Assembly (NCBI GenBank): GCA_963739335.1
Contig: CAVUAC010000046.1
Location: forward strand, 124,001 to 188,000
Direction of reading: 5' to 3'
Source of the DNA: UBA9647 sp963739335
GTDB lineage: Bacteria > Bacteroidota > Ignavibacteria > UBA10030
DNA length: 64,000 bases
A model generated the notes under the pieces. It was not told the DNA's origin. It searched no databases and saw nothing but the letters and a program-made list of their open reading frames with translations. Both the position numbers and the translations under genes were made by a program. This document shows positions 18,698-27,736 of the stretch, in pieces. Within the stretch, counting starts at the first letter, position 1; the number at the start of each line of letters is the position of its first letter.

Positions 18698-19852
18698 ATG
18701 AAACGTTTCATCGTATGTACATTGTTGGTCGCAGCGTTCGGTGTGTATAGCCACGTCCAAGCACAATTCAAGAATCCCGGGTTCGCATGGGGTTTGTCAT
18801 TGGGCGGCGCCCAGGGAAATAATGACGGGGGTGACAAATGGGTGATGCAGTATCGTGCATTCCTACAGCATGATCTCATCTCTCCCATGTTAAGTGGCCA
18901 AGTTGGTGTGGGCTATACTGAACTCTCGGCTCCTGGCGTGTATTCGGCAGCAACCGGCATAGCCGATCTTCGATTACTCTTCAGCCCTTTTTCTTTGCCG
19001 GATTTGAATCCGTACCTCTATGCTGGTTTCGGTGTATCGAAAAACTTCGACAGGAGCGGCACTGCTTACTTGGGGATGGTTCCATTCGGTGCCGGTATCC
19101 AAACCAGAATCTCCAGCGGAGTCTTGCTGTCGATTAATGGCGGATATAATCTGTCCCTCTCCGACAAATTAGACGGACGCGTACGTTCGAATACTGACCT
19201 CAATTCTCTTACCAACGGGAAACAGGATGGATTCTATGGTTTTTCTGCTGGACTTGCGTTTACGATAGGAAGTGGTCAGGACGAGGCGGCGGAGATGAAA
19301 AAGAAGGAGCTTGCCGATGCAGAGGCACAGCGGGTGAAGCAGCAGGCCGACGCAGAGGCACGGCGTGTAAAGGAATTGGCCGATGCGGAAGCACTGCGGG
19401 TGAAGCAGCAGGCTGATGCAGAGGCGAGGCGGGTAAAGGAATTGGCCGATGCGGAAGCGCGTCGCTTGGCGGAAGAGAAGGGCCGCGATACCGTTTTCGT
19501 TCTTGTTAAAGGCAAGACCGTCGTTCTTAGGGGTGTCAATTTCGAGTTCAACAAGGCGACACTCACGAAAGATTCTGAGAGAATACTCTGGAGGGCCTAC
19601 AACGCGATGGTCGCGAATCCCGATGTGCAGGTAGTAATTACCGGGCATACGGATAATGTGGGGAGCCAGAAGTTTAATCAGGTACTCTCGTTGGAACGGG
19701 CGCAGGCGGTAAGGAACTGGCTCGTCCAAAAAGGCATCGCCTCGAACCGCATGAGAACTGTCGGGAGAGGTGAAAACGAACCCGTGGCTTCGAACGCAAC
19801 GGATGAAGGCCGGGCAGAGAATCGACGCATTGAATTCTATGTTGAGAAATAG
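18698..19852 (+). CDS. OmpA-family outer-membrane protein with tandem linker repeats
   Basis: Signal peptide (1-23), an outer-membrane beta-barrel region (about 25-195), a charged helical linker built of repeats (ADAEARRVKELADAEA, VKQQADAEA), and a C-terminal OmpA peptidoglycan-binding domain (NFEFNKATLTKDS, VVITGHTDNVGS, ending NRRIEFYVEK). The linker DNA around 19310-19465 is a tandem repeat of 66 bases, which could change length by slippage. It would tether the outer membrane to the cell wall. AAGGAGG precedes the start. Confidence 0.93.
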   Translation: MKRFIVCTLLVAAFGVYSHVQAQFKNPGFAWGLSLGGAQGNNDGGDKWVMQYRAFLQHDLISPMLSGQVGVGYTELSAPGVYSAATGIADLRLLFSPFSLPDLNPYLYAGFGVSKNFDRSGTAYLGMVPFGAGIQTRISSGVLLSINGGYNLSLSDKLDGRVRSNTDLNSLTNGKQDGFYGFSAGLAFTIGSGQDEAAEMKKKELADAEAQRVKQQADAEARRVKELADAEALRVKQQADAEARRVKELADAEARRLAEEKGRDTVFVLVKGKTVVLRGVNFEFNKATLTKDSERILWRAYNAMVANPDVQVVITGHTDNVGSQKFNQVLSLERAQAVRNWLVQKGIASNRMRTVGRGENEPVASNATDEGRAENRRIEFYVEK

Positions 19853-20051
19853 CCCGTGAATGGAAAACAGGAAGCAGGTCATCCGTCGCCTGGTTCTGCT
19901 GTTACTGGCAAAAGTCTGCACAAGCTGAACCTGCAAGTCCCAGGCGCTCTGGTTCCTCAAGGACCCGTGAAGAAGTTTTGATCGTCAGGAAAAGATGAAG
20001 AGATGAAATAAACAAAGTCTCGATCCGCTCAAGAATAGTTCCGGAGGCTTT

Positions 20052-20843
20052 ATGGCTGCGAAGATACTGCTGGTTGATGACGACAATGGTCGGAGAAACT
20101 CTGTTCGAGTGATTCTGAAGTCAAGCGACTATCTTGTCGTTGAAGCGGCTGATTATGCGAATGCTCTTTCCTTGCTTGCAGGCGAGAAGTTCGACTTGAT
20201 ACTGCTCGACATTACATTGCCTGACAAAAGTGGTTTCCGGGTCCTTGAGTTTCTCGAGAAGAACCATATAGCCAGCAAGGTGATGGTAATAACGGGAACG
20301 ATAGGGCTTGCGAATGTAGTCAGGAGTGCAACTCCTGGGGCGCGGGAGCATATCACAAGACCATACAACCGCGACGATCTCTTGAAGTCCATCAAGCATG
20401 TTCTCTCCGACCGATCTCATACAAACCTCAAACTCCAGATCATTAAAGTCGGGGATTTCATAAAAAGCAGCCCAACGGGGGATCTTGATATGAAGGCCAG
20501 CAGGGAGGGGCTCGCACAAATCGCTGCTACTGGTACTGATCTTCAAGACTACACAGTACTCATCGACCTTCGAGATGTGAAATCACGGTTGTCGTTAGCT
20601 AACATACAAGAGCTTGCATCCGAGCTTGTAAAATACGGCGAAACCTTCCGAAGGAAAACGGCAGTGCTCGCTCGGGCTGATGAGGACATTGACCAGGCGA
20701 CGTTCTTTGAAATGGCTGCCCAAAACCGGGGCTTCAAAGTTAAGACATTCACGGTTTTTGAAGATGCCATAATCTGGCTTTCGAGCATCACTCCACTTAT
20801 TACAAAGGATCAATCACATGGACACTCTACTTCTCATCGGTAG
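20052..20843 (+). CDS. Response regulator fused to a STAS-like domain
   Basis: The receiver (about 1-120) has D8-D9-D10 region LLVDDDN, acceptor aspartate in LLDITLPD and T in VITGT; the usual KP is replaced by TRPYN. The second half (about 130-255) has alternating strands and helices (YTVLIDLRDVKSRLSLANI, RKTAVLARADED) that resemble a STAS/SpoIIAA-like fold rather than a DNA-binding domain. It therefore probably acts by protein-protein contact. CGGAGG precedes the ATG. It overlaps the doxX gene by 26 bases. Confidence 0.8.
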   Translation: MAAKILLVDDDNGRRNSVRVILKSSDYLVVEAADYANALSLLAGEKFDLILLDITLPDKSGFRVLEFLEKNHIASKVMVITGTIGLANVVRSATPGAREHITRPYNRDDLLKSIKHVLSDRSHTNLKLQIIKVGDFIKSSPTGDLDMKASREGLAQIAATGTDLQDYTVLIDLRDVKSRLSLANIQELASELVKYGETFRRKTAVLARADEDIDQATFFEMAAQNRGFKVKTFTVFEDAIIWLSSITPLITKDQSHGHSTSHR

Positions 20844-21207
20844 GGTTATTTTCGGCGGATTCTTCATCTACAGCGGGGTCAACCATTTCATTGGATTTGG
20901 GATGATGACTCAATATGCCAAGATGAAGGGGGTGCCATTCCCTGCAATTGCACAGGGCATCACAGGGCTTATGCTTTTGCTTGGCGGACTAAGCATCGTG
21001 TTCGGCATCTACCCCTTTGTCGGTATTGTCCTACTCGTTGCCTTCCTGGTTCCAGTATCTCTCATGATGCATAATTTCTGGAAGCTCGAAGATCCCCAGT
21101 TGAGAATGGCTGACAAGATCAATTTTATGAAGAACATGGCAATGCTTGGAGCCATTCTCATGCTTCTCGCCATACCAACGCCGTGGCCTCTAAGCTTGGT
21201 GCCTTAG
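20818..21207 (+). CDS. DoxX-family membrane protein
   Basis: Four hydrophobic helices and the family start LLIGRVIFGGFFIYSGVNHF, followed by TQYAKMKGVPFP and LLLGGLSIVFGI. DoxX-like proteins are integral membrane proteins, some linked to oxidative stress. Overlap with the upstream regulator suggests co-translation. Confidence 0.88.
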   Translation: MDTLLLIGRVIFGGFFIYSGVNHFIGFGMMTQYAKMKGVPFPAIAQGITGLMLLLGGLSIVFGIYPFVGIVLLVAFLVPVSLMMHNFWKLEDPQLRMADKINFMKNMAMLGAILMLLAIPTPWPLSLVP

Positions 21208-21313
21208 AGTTTTGCGATGCAGCCGTAGCCTGTTCTGAGACTTGCAGCCAAAGCGATCATGCCAACCTCCACAAGGCGATACTGAAGATGCACATCAAGG
21301 AAGGATCACAATC

Positions 21314-21478
21314 TTGAAAACAGCCGGCATCATCATCCTCATCGCAGGTCTGTTAATGACCCTCTATACAGTTTTCACCTATATCACTAAAAGCTGGCAA
21401 CCGTACGTTGGAATCGGAGTAATGGTCATCGGTGGTGCTTTTCTCATGCTTGGCAGGAAGAAATCACTGACCACCTGA
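21314..21478 (+). CDS. Small two-helix membrane protein
   Basis: 54 residues from a TTG with AAGGAAGG nine bases upstream. Helices AGIIILIAGLLMTLYTVF and VGIGVMVIGGAFLML, then RKKS. I prefer this start over an upstream TTG (21242) that would add a hydrophilic stretch lacking a ribosome site. Family not identified. Confidence 0.65.
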   Translation: MKTAGIIILIAGLLMTLYTVFTYITKSWQPYVGIGVMVIGGAFLMLGRKKSLTT

Positions 21479-21508
21479 TACGAATATACAACAGGAAAGG
21501 GCTGTCCG

Positions 21509-21844
21509 ATGGTCTCTACAAAAGACATCACGGAACATGTTCAAGACACAAAAGCAGTCAGCGAGAAGAAACAGTTTGGCTTCACTGAAGCGAAGCAGAT
21601 CGGAGATGCCTTGGGCATACCCTGGGACAAATTTGACGTTGAGCAATTCAGGATGGGTTTGAACGTTGAGCTTGAACATGGGCGAAGAGACCCAGCAACG
21701 GATGTCACCCACGATGAACCGATGGTGACGGGCAAGATCGCATTGGCACATCTCAATGAAATCCCCGATTACTATACGCGATTAGCTGTGATGGAGAACG
21801 AAGCGGAACGAGTGAAAGGCACGCAACGAAGAGGAGGTCTGTGA
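21509..21844 (+). CDS. DUF5661-type protein
   Basis: FTEAKQIGDALGIPWDKFD, EQFRMGLNVELEHG and KIALAHLNEIPDYYTRL match the DUF5661 pattern. It is a small soluble protein of unknown function often found in stress or phage-like contexts. GGAAAGGG precedes the ATG. Confidence 0.85.
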   Translation: MVSTKDITEHVQDTKAVSEKKQFGFTEAKQIGDALGIPWDKFDVEQFRMGLNVELEHGRRDPATDVTHDEPMVTGKIALAHLNEIPDYYTRLAVMENEAERVKGTQRRGGL

Positions 21845-21847
21845 GAA

Positions 21848-21955
21848 ATGCACCCGACGCGGAGAAAGAGACAGCTCATAGTGCTGTTTGTTGTCGTCTT
21901 TGCCGTGACGTTTGCTCTGGAGGCGCGGCAACCTAGTGCCAGTTCCAAAAAATAA
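21848..21955 (+). CDS. Short single-helix membrane or secreted peptide
   Basis: 35 residues: basic start (MHPTRRKRQ), a hydrophobic helix (LIVLFVVVFAVTFAL), short polar tail. Its TAA stop overlaps the TA target dinucleotide of the IS630-type element. Removing the element would still leave TAA, so the insertion did not alter it. Existence as a gene is tentative. Confidence 0.35.
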   Translation: MHPTRRKRQLIVLFVVVFAVTFALEARQPSASSKK

Positions 21956-23061
21956 GGTTGTACTTCGTTGAGGCGTTTAGCACATTAGAGGAGCCACAAA
22001 AGAGGAGGCCCGACAATGTGCTTGTATGTTCGTACTTTGAAACTGAAGGAAGGCCGGAAGATCCAAGCCATCCTGCGCCGTGGAAAGAATCGCACGGCGA
22101 TACGGCGTGCACAGGTGATCCTGATGTCTGCGCAAGAGATGCGGGTCAAGGGAATAGCATTGCAGACCTACTTGCATCCTGAATACGTTCGGCGGCTCAT
22201 TCGGCGGTTCAATACCGAAGGACTGCAATTGTTTCAAGAGCGTCCTGGCCGTGGTCGTCCCGGCGAGTTCTCCGAAGAGATCAAGGCCGAGATCGCAGAA
22301 ATCGCCCAATGTCCACCCTCGTTGTTGCATCAACCGTATAGCCGATGGTCGCTGGAGAAGCTTCAGGTCTATCTGATCAAGACAAAGGTTGTATCGAAGA
22401 TCAGTATAGAGACCTTACGAACAATCCTCAAAGAGCAACGTGTCAGCCACCAGCGAACCAAGACGTGGAAAGAGTCAAATGACCCAGACTTTGACGTTAA
22501 AAAAAACGAGTGACACGGCTGTACCGGAAACGTCCCAAGGGTTCGCGTGTTGTTTGCTTTGACGAATTTGGCCCGTTTGAACTGCGTCCGCAGTATGGAA
22601 TGCACTGGGCACAACGGCGGCATCCGCAACGTCTGCCTGCGACCTACACTCGCCTCCACGGGGTCAGGCACTTGCTGGCGTTCTTTGATGTCCACCGTGA
22701 TCAGTTCTGGGGATACTTCTTTCAGCGCAAGCGCTGGCAAGAGACTCTTCGTGCGTTCAAACGCTTACGCAAACACTATCCCCGACGAGAACGAATCTAT
22801 CTTATTCTGGATAACTTTTCGCCCCATAAGCGTCCGGAGATACGACGCTGGGTGCGAGAGAACAATGTTCGCCTCGTCTGGACGCCGACCAACGCTTCAT
22901 GGCTCAATCGGATCGAATGCCAGTTCACCGAAATCAGGAAGTTCAGTATCGACGACACCTATCACAGGACGCATCGCCAGCTTCAGCGCGCCGTCCGTAG
23001 GTTCATCCGCTACCGCAACAAGCGGCAACGCAGTAAGAAGGCAAAAAAGAAAACGCAACCT
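21955..23061 (+). mobile_element. IS630-type insertion sequence
   Basis: Ends AGGTTG at 21955 and CAACCT at 23061 are inverted and each is flanked by TA (21953-21954, 23062-23063), the IS630/Tc1 target. Length is 1107 bases. It contains a transposase in two overlapping frames and sits between the two lmo0937-type genes. Confidence 0.8.
22016..22513 (+). CDS. IS630 transposase, N-terminal frame (helix-turn-helix)
   Basis: 165 residues with two helix-turn-helix units (RRAQVILMSAQEMRVKGIAL and PEYVRRLIRRFNTEGL) and a glycine/arginine linker (RPGRGRPGEF), then a PYSRWSLEKL region. The frame ends at TGA 22511 just behind eight A residues (22499-22506). A -1 slip there enters the second frame and yields one IS630-length protein. 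Confidence 0.85.
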   Translation: MCLYVRTLKLKEGRKIQAILRRGKNRTAIRRAQVILMSAQEMRVKGIALQTYLHPEYVRRLIRRFNTEGLQLFQERPGRGRPGEFSEEIKAEIAEIAQCPPSLLHQPYSRWSLEKLQVYLIKTKVVSKISIETLRTILKEQRVSHQRTKTWKESNDPDFDVKKNE

Positions 23062-23064
23062 TAA
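22510..23064 (+). CDS. IS630 transposase, catalytic frame (DDE)
   Basis: Contains the three catalytic acids in VVCFDEFGPFEL (first D), IYLILDNFSPHK (second D) and WLNRIECQFTEIRK (E). Independent initiation at the GTG at 22510 is possible, but a -1 frameshift on the A8 run from the upstream frame is the more likely route to active enzyme. The stop codon uses the IS-flanking TA. Confidence 0.88.
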   Translation: MTRLYRKRPKGSRVVCFDEFGPFELRPQYGMHWAQRRHPQRLPATYTRLHGVRHLLAFFDVHRDQFWGYFFQRKRWQETLRAFKRLRKHYPRRERIYLILDNFSPHKRPEIRRWVRENNVRLVWTPTNASWLNRIECQFTEIRKFSIDDTYHRTHRQLQRAVRRFIRYRNKRQRSKKAKKKTQP

Positions 23065-23169
23065 TTATTAGACCCAGTACTAGTATGTCATCCGCCTCAA
23101 CAACTGTGGGGTTGGGCCATGGGTCGCCAGCGCGTTGACTACTAATCTAATAAAGAAAGGATACTTGCT

Positions 23170-23319
23170 ATGCTATACATTATCGCTGTTGTTCTAGTGG
23201 TGTTGTGGCTCCTGGGGTTGCTCTCTTCCTACACCATGGGCGGTTTTATTCATGTTCTTCTGGTAATCGCCATCATAGTTGTCTTGCTGAACGTCATTCG
23301 CGGACGAAAACCCGCGTGA
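23170..23319 (+). CDS. lmo0937-type small membrane protein, copy 2
   Basis: 49 residues, clearly paralogous to the gene at 18309 (GGFIHVLLVIAIIVVLLNVI then RGRK). AAAGAAAGGATACTTGCT precedes the ATG. The intervening DNA carries the OmpA, regulator and IS630 genes. Confidence 0.85.
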   Translation: MLYIIAVVLVVLWLLGLLSSYTMGGFIHVLLVIAIIVVLLNVIRGRKPA

Positions 23320-23365
23320 CTATCTCACGCGGCCAGGGACGGAAAATCAAAACGAGGATCTATCT

Positions 23366-23572
23366 ATGAGCAAAGCAGTCTCGCTCGCACTTCTTGCCGG
23401 TGGTATTCTTCTTCTGATCTTTGGCATCAATGCGTATGACTCATCCAGCTCTGACATTTCTCGATTTTTCACTGGCTCAGCCACCGACAAGTCGATATGG
23501 ATGTTAGTAGGCGGCGTTGTCGTGACCGTTCTGGGGCTGGTGGGTTTGTTGCGCAAATCAAAGACAGCTTGA
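23366..23572 (+). CDS. DUF3185-type small membrane protein
   Basis: 68 residues with two helices (LALLAGGILLLIFGI and WMLVGGVVVTVLGLVGLL) separated by a polar loop (YDSSSSDISRFFTGSATDKS). This matches the DUF3185 layout. Function unknown. It is 46 bases behind the lmo0937-type gene. Confidence 0.85.
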   Translation: MSKAVSLALLAGGILLLIFGINAYDSSSSDISRFFTGSATDKSIWMLVGGVVVTVLGLVGLLRKSKTA

Positions 23573-23853
23573 GAATGGGTCTTCCAGCCGTTCCGAAATC
23601 ATGCTGCCTTTTCAGTTGCTCGCCACACCGCCACAAAGACGGCGGTCAAGAAAAACGGCGAGTGCAGGGGAGCCGACTGAACCACTGGCGGTGCAGTCTT
23701 CTGCTCGGGTCCAAAGATCGTAAAGAACGTTGATAGACCCGTTGCAGGTTGGTGGCAGCACAAGGGAAGAAAACGCAAGAATGGTTTCAGTAAGAGCATA
23801 GGAAACCAAGGAATGACTCATCTGTGAAGTACATGATAATGAGGGACGAACCC
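23573..23853. other. Intergenic region, no gene seen
   Basis: About 280 bases without a supported frame or clear repeat before the DUF6600-like gene. Confidence 0.4.
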
Positions 23854-25134
23854 ATGAAATCTTTAATCAAAGTTTTTGCCCTGCTCATAGTATGGAGTTC
23901 GGGTGCATGGATAATTCCGCAAGAAGCATCTGCGCAGCAGGTATCTGTGAGTTTTCAACTTTTCTATGATGAATTGAGTCCCTATGGCATGTGGGTAGAT
24001 TATCCAAACTACGGATACGTTTGGATACCTGATGTAGATCCCGATTTCAGTCCTTATGATACTGCTGGCCACTGGGTATTTACCGATGACGGTTGGACAT
24101 GGGTTTCCGATTATCCCTGGGGATGGGCGACTTTTCACTATGGTCGCTGGGATTACGATAATGTTTACGGTTGGTTTTGGGTTCCTGATGATGAATGGGG
24201 TCCTGCCTGGGTATCGTGGAGAAGATCTCCCGGTTATTACGGTTGGGCACCTCTAAGACCTGGCATCAGCGTTAGTATTTCTTTTGGCAGGGAATACCAT
24301 GAACGAAACGAACGCTGGATATTTGTAAGAGACAGGGATATTGCAAGGCCCGACATTGGTCGCTATTATGTCAATCGAACCAACAACGCTACGATCATCA
24401 ATAATTCAACGGTGATAGTGAATACACGAAGAGACGACAAGCGCAACGCCACCTATATTACGGGCCCCGATAGAGATGACGTCCAAAGGGCTACGCACAC
24501 AACGGTCAATTCGGTGGCTATTCGGGAAACCGATCAGCCGGGTCATCATTTGAGCAATGGCGAGCTGCAAATATACAGGCCACAAGTGCAAAAAAGGAGT
24601 GGCAATGGACAGAACCCTGCTCCATCAAAAGTGATGAGATTGAATGATGTAAGACCGGCATCCGAAAGAAACGCGGGAAATCGGCAACAGCAACCGCCTA
24701 CGGTAAATCCACCCAACAAGGGTCAACCACCACAGCCGCGGGACGTTAGTCCGCCCGACAGCAAGGGAAGGCAACAGCAACCGCCTACGGCAATTCCACC
24801 CAACAAGGGTCAACCGTCACAGCCGCTGGGTGTCAATCCATCCGTCAGTAAGGGAAGGGAACAGCAACCGAGCACGGTCAATCCCCCCAACAAGGCTCAA
24901 CCACCACAGCCGCGGGTTGTTAATCCATCCAACAGTCGGGGAAAGGTAAAGCGACCACAGAATGTTACTTCGCCCAAGAAGGGTCAAACACCGCAGCCTC
25001 GGGCTGTTAATCCATCCGTCAGTAAGGGAAGGGAAAAGCAACCACAGAATGTAACTCCGCCCAAGAAGAATGGCGAGCCGCAACCTTCGCAACCCAAAAC
25101 CAATCAGGACGAAAAGGACAAGAAGAAGGAATGA
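23854..25134 (+). CDS. Secreted DUF6600-like protein with proline/glutamine repeat tail
   Basis: The ATG at 23854 starts a good signal peptide (KSLIKVFALLIVWSSGAW). The upstream in-frame ATGs at 23824 and 23833 add nothing. The N-terminal half is aromatic and tryptophan-rich (YDELSPYGMWVDYPNYGYVW, GWFWVPDDEWGPAWVSW), as in DUF6600/YXWGXW-type proteins. The C-terminal 150 residues are degenerate repeats of about 30 residues (TVNPPNKGQPPQPR, VNPSVSKGREQQP), presumably wall-spanning. Next gene overlaps or abuts it. Confidence 0.8.
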   Translation: MKSLIKVFALLIVWSSGAWIIPQEASAQQVSVSFQLFYDELSPYGMWVDYPNYGYVWIPDVDPDFSPYDTAGHWVFTDDGWTWVSDYPWGWATFHYGRWDYDNVYGWFWVPDDEWGPAWVSWRRSPGYYGWAPLRPGISVSISFGREYHERNERWIFVRDRDIARPDIGRYYVNRTNNATIINNSTVIVNTRRDDKRNATYITGPDRDDVQRATHTTVNSVAIRETDQPGHHLSNGELQIYRPQVQKRSGNGQNPAPSKVMRLNDVRPASERNAGNRQQQPPTVNPPNKGQPPQPRDVSPPDSKGRQQQPPTAIPPNKGQPSQPLGVNPSVSKGREQQPSTVNPPNKAQPPQPRVVNPSNSRGKVKRPQNVTSPKKGQTPQPRAVNPSVSKGREKQPQNVTPPKKNGEPQPSQPKTNQDEKDKKKE

Positions 25135-25220
25135 TGAAAAAGAAATCTACAACAATGTTTGCGCGTGCCAGTCTGACCATCAATATCAATAAACTCTTCA
25201 ACCAATCAAGAAGGAGAACC

Positions 25221-25661
25221 ATGAAAAACGACATTTTCACCTTTGCTGTCATGGGGTTAATGGCAGGAACGCTCTTAGCGGGCTGTGGGAAAACGTCAGA
25301 ACAAAAAGTTGAAGCCACCAAAGAGAAAATAGGAGAAGCCAAACAAGAGTTGAAAGACGCTCGAGCTGAATATGTTAAAGAGTGGCAAGCATTTAAGAGC
25401 GAGTCTGAACAACAAATCCAGGCTAATGAAAAGAGGATTGATGCATTCAAAGAAAAGATGGAAAAAGCCGGTACCAAGGCCAAAGCGAAGTACAAGAAGG
25501 AAGTGGCAGTGTTGAAACAGAAAAATCACGAACTGAAGGAGAAGTTGGAGAATTATAAGGATGAGGGACAAGGCAAATGGGAAGAGTTCAAGACGAACTT
25601 CAACAATGATATGCATAGCATAGGAAAGACGATGAAGGACTTATTCAAAGATAATGATTAG
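25221..25661 (+). CDS. Coiled-coil lipoprotein
   Basis: ATG at 25221 with AGAAGGAG upstream begins a lipoprotein signal ending LLAGCGK (lipobox LAGC), then a 120-residue lysine/glutamate-rich coiled coil. An alternative upstream start at 25131 would bury the signal. Probably a periplasmic-facing structural or stress lipoprotein. No specific family assigned. Confidence 0.85.
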   Translation: MKNDIFTFAVMGLMAGTLLAGCGKTSEQKVEATKEKIGEAKQELKDARAEYVKEWQAFKSESEQQIQANEKRIDAFKEKMEKAGTKAKAKYKKEVAVLKQKNHELKEKLENYKDEGQGKWEEFKTNFNNDMHSIGKTMKDLFKDND

Positions 25662-25665
25662 AACC

Positions 25666-25840
25666 CATCTCAAAAACCGATGTCACTCCCGAATGTCCGT
25701 CTCGATTCGATGAATCGAGACGAGACCTCGTCCCGTCTCGCGGGACGGGTTTCCATCGGGAGTCCAGAATGCGCTGTCTGGATTCCCGCTTAAGACGTGC
25801 GGGAATGACAACTCTTCTTCTGGGCATGTTTTTGAGATAA
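25666..25840. repeat. MITE-like interspersed repeat, copy 2
   Basis: Inverted relative to the copy at 1194. It starts CATCTCAAAAACCGATGTCAC and ends TTTTTGAGATAA, with one internal unit (CCCGCTTAAGACGTGCGGG). It lies immediately behind the lipoprotein stop codon, where it may also act as a transcription brake. Confidence 0.75.
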
Positions 25841-26036
25841 CTTCTAGCGGCAAGAACGATGACTTTAGATTTACAGGAGAACGACTCGAAGCCTGGTCGT
25901 TCTCTTGTGAACGCGTCGGACAACGGACACCCAAGGAAGTAACCGACTGCTCAGGAATCTGGTGCCCTCAGGACTGAAGGTGGACTGACCAAATGGCAAA
26001 CGGCCGACGAAGTCTGAACAACGTAAAGGGAATACA

Positions 26037-27585
26037 ATGAAAACACTATGCATTTTGATCATCTCGTTACTGTGTTCAGCATTACTTCAAGCACAGTATC
26101 TTGCAAAGCTCGATAAACAATCAATATCAAGTCTGAGCATCGGGGAACAACAACAGCTCTACAAAATGGACTCCAGAATTTATTCCCACTTGGATTTGAA
26201 TCTCGGGAGACATTCATTGCAAGACACTGTAAAGGTGCAAGACACTGTAACCAATAAGTACGGTGATTTACGGAATGACAACTCGGAATTTAACAAACAA
26301 GATCCCTTGTGGCGGTTGCTCTGAAGGTTACCGGAGCTAATATTTTTACATTTGCAGTCGATAGATATGTTTTCAACTATGACTTTTCGCGGATAGGATT
26401 CAATTCCTGGAAGCATAACATACAAACTGGCTGGGAATGGGATAGAGACAGATTTGGCATGAACTTTATTGTGCATCCGTACTCCGGAAGCGGTTATTTT
26501 CAATGCTGCGCGCTCAAGCGGGTACAATTTCTGGGAATCAGCACCTTTTGCAGCTTTTGGCAGTTTGGAGTGGGAGTACTTTGGGGAAAATACCCTGCCG
26601 TCGTACAACGATATTATCAACACGACGGTCAATGGCATATTCCTTGGAGAAGTGACTTATAGAATAGGCTCGGATATACTCGATGATCGAACAACGGGGC
26701 TGGAGAGATTGTTCCGGGAACTTTCTGTTTTCGTTCTTTCTCCCACGAGAGCTTTTAGCAGGTTCACACAGGGGAAAATGTTCAGAGTGACCTCGGAAGA
26801 GGTCTATCAGACAGAACCGCTGAATGTGACGTTGTCGGGCGGGATGCGTGAAGGTCAATGATGGATCAAGCTTCTGGACGGGATCATACAGACCTGGTGG
26901 TTTAACATTACTCTTGATTATGGGAATCCGTTTGAAGTAAGGTCGCGGAAGCCTTTTGATTATTTCAGAGTGAGGATCGATCTTACTAATGGAGCGGGAA
27001 GAAAAATACTGGACAATATCACAGGATATGGACTCCTCTTTGGCGGGAATGCCCACGCTGGTAGCCTGGATATGCTAGTCGGGGGATTTCAACATTTCAA
27101 CTACTTCGATAATCAAACGTTCGAATTAGCCACCATCGCGTTCGGTCCCGGAGTAATCTCTTACCTGCCGGTAAGCCGGAATTCCAATCTTTACACTAAC
27201 TTCCTTGTCGGCGTAGTGCCGTTCGCCGGAAACAGTACACACTATGGACCTGATACTTCTCAGGTCAGGGATTATAACTATGGAGGAGGGGCGGAAGCAA
27301 AACTTGAAAGCACTCTGAGTCTTGGAGGGTGGGTAGACTTTACATTTATAGGTTATTATTTCTGGGTTCATACGTTTGTGGGAAATGCAGGGGATCACTA
27401 CATCGGTCTTATCAAACCCCGTATTGCACTCAAACTTTTCAACAATCTCAGTATTGGATTTGAACAGTTGGTGTACTATAGTGATCGATACACGCGTGAT
27501 TTTGGCAGTTTTCATCAGGTACAGAACCGAACAGAAAGTCATTCTGCAACTCTACTTCGAAAATTTCAAGAAAGAAAGAAAATGA
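26037..27585 (+). pseudogene. DUF3943-like outer-membrane protein, multiply frameshifted
   Basis: A signal peptide (MKTLCILIISLLCSALLQAQ) and successive homologous blocks lie in three frames: DPLWR.., VFNYDFSRIGFNSWKHN, GYNFWESAPFAAFGSLEWEY, LDYGNPFEVRSRKPFDYF, and a final QLYFENFKKERK with stop at 27583. Breaks are near 26313, 26497-26500 (T4), 26850, 26918 and 27528. Five independent lesions make this a genuine decayed gene rather than a sequencing artefact, unless the read quality here is very poor. Confidence 0.75.
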
Positions 27586-27736
27586 ACTACTTTTTTCAGA
27601 TGGCAGAATGGCGGACTACCGTAACGCCTTCTTGGTAAAGAGTGATGGGATTCTGGGATAACAGCACGACGGGCTCGTTACAATGAAAAGAGCGATCATA
27701 GGAAGTACAGAACGAACGAAAAGAAAGGATATCCCC

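Noticed and set aside
19169..19960. 263-codon frame on the minus strand with cysteine/leucine repeats
   Set aside because: Produced by the tandem repeats of the OmpA linker read backwards.
24690..25080. Possible CRISPR-like array
   Set aside because: The repeats are in frame, about 90 bases long and degenerate, and encode the proline-rich tail of the DUF6600-like protein.
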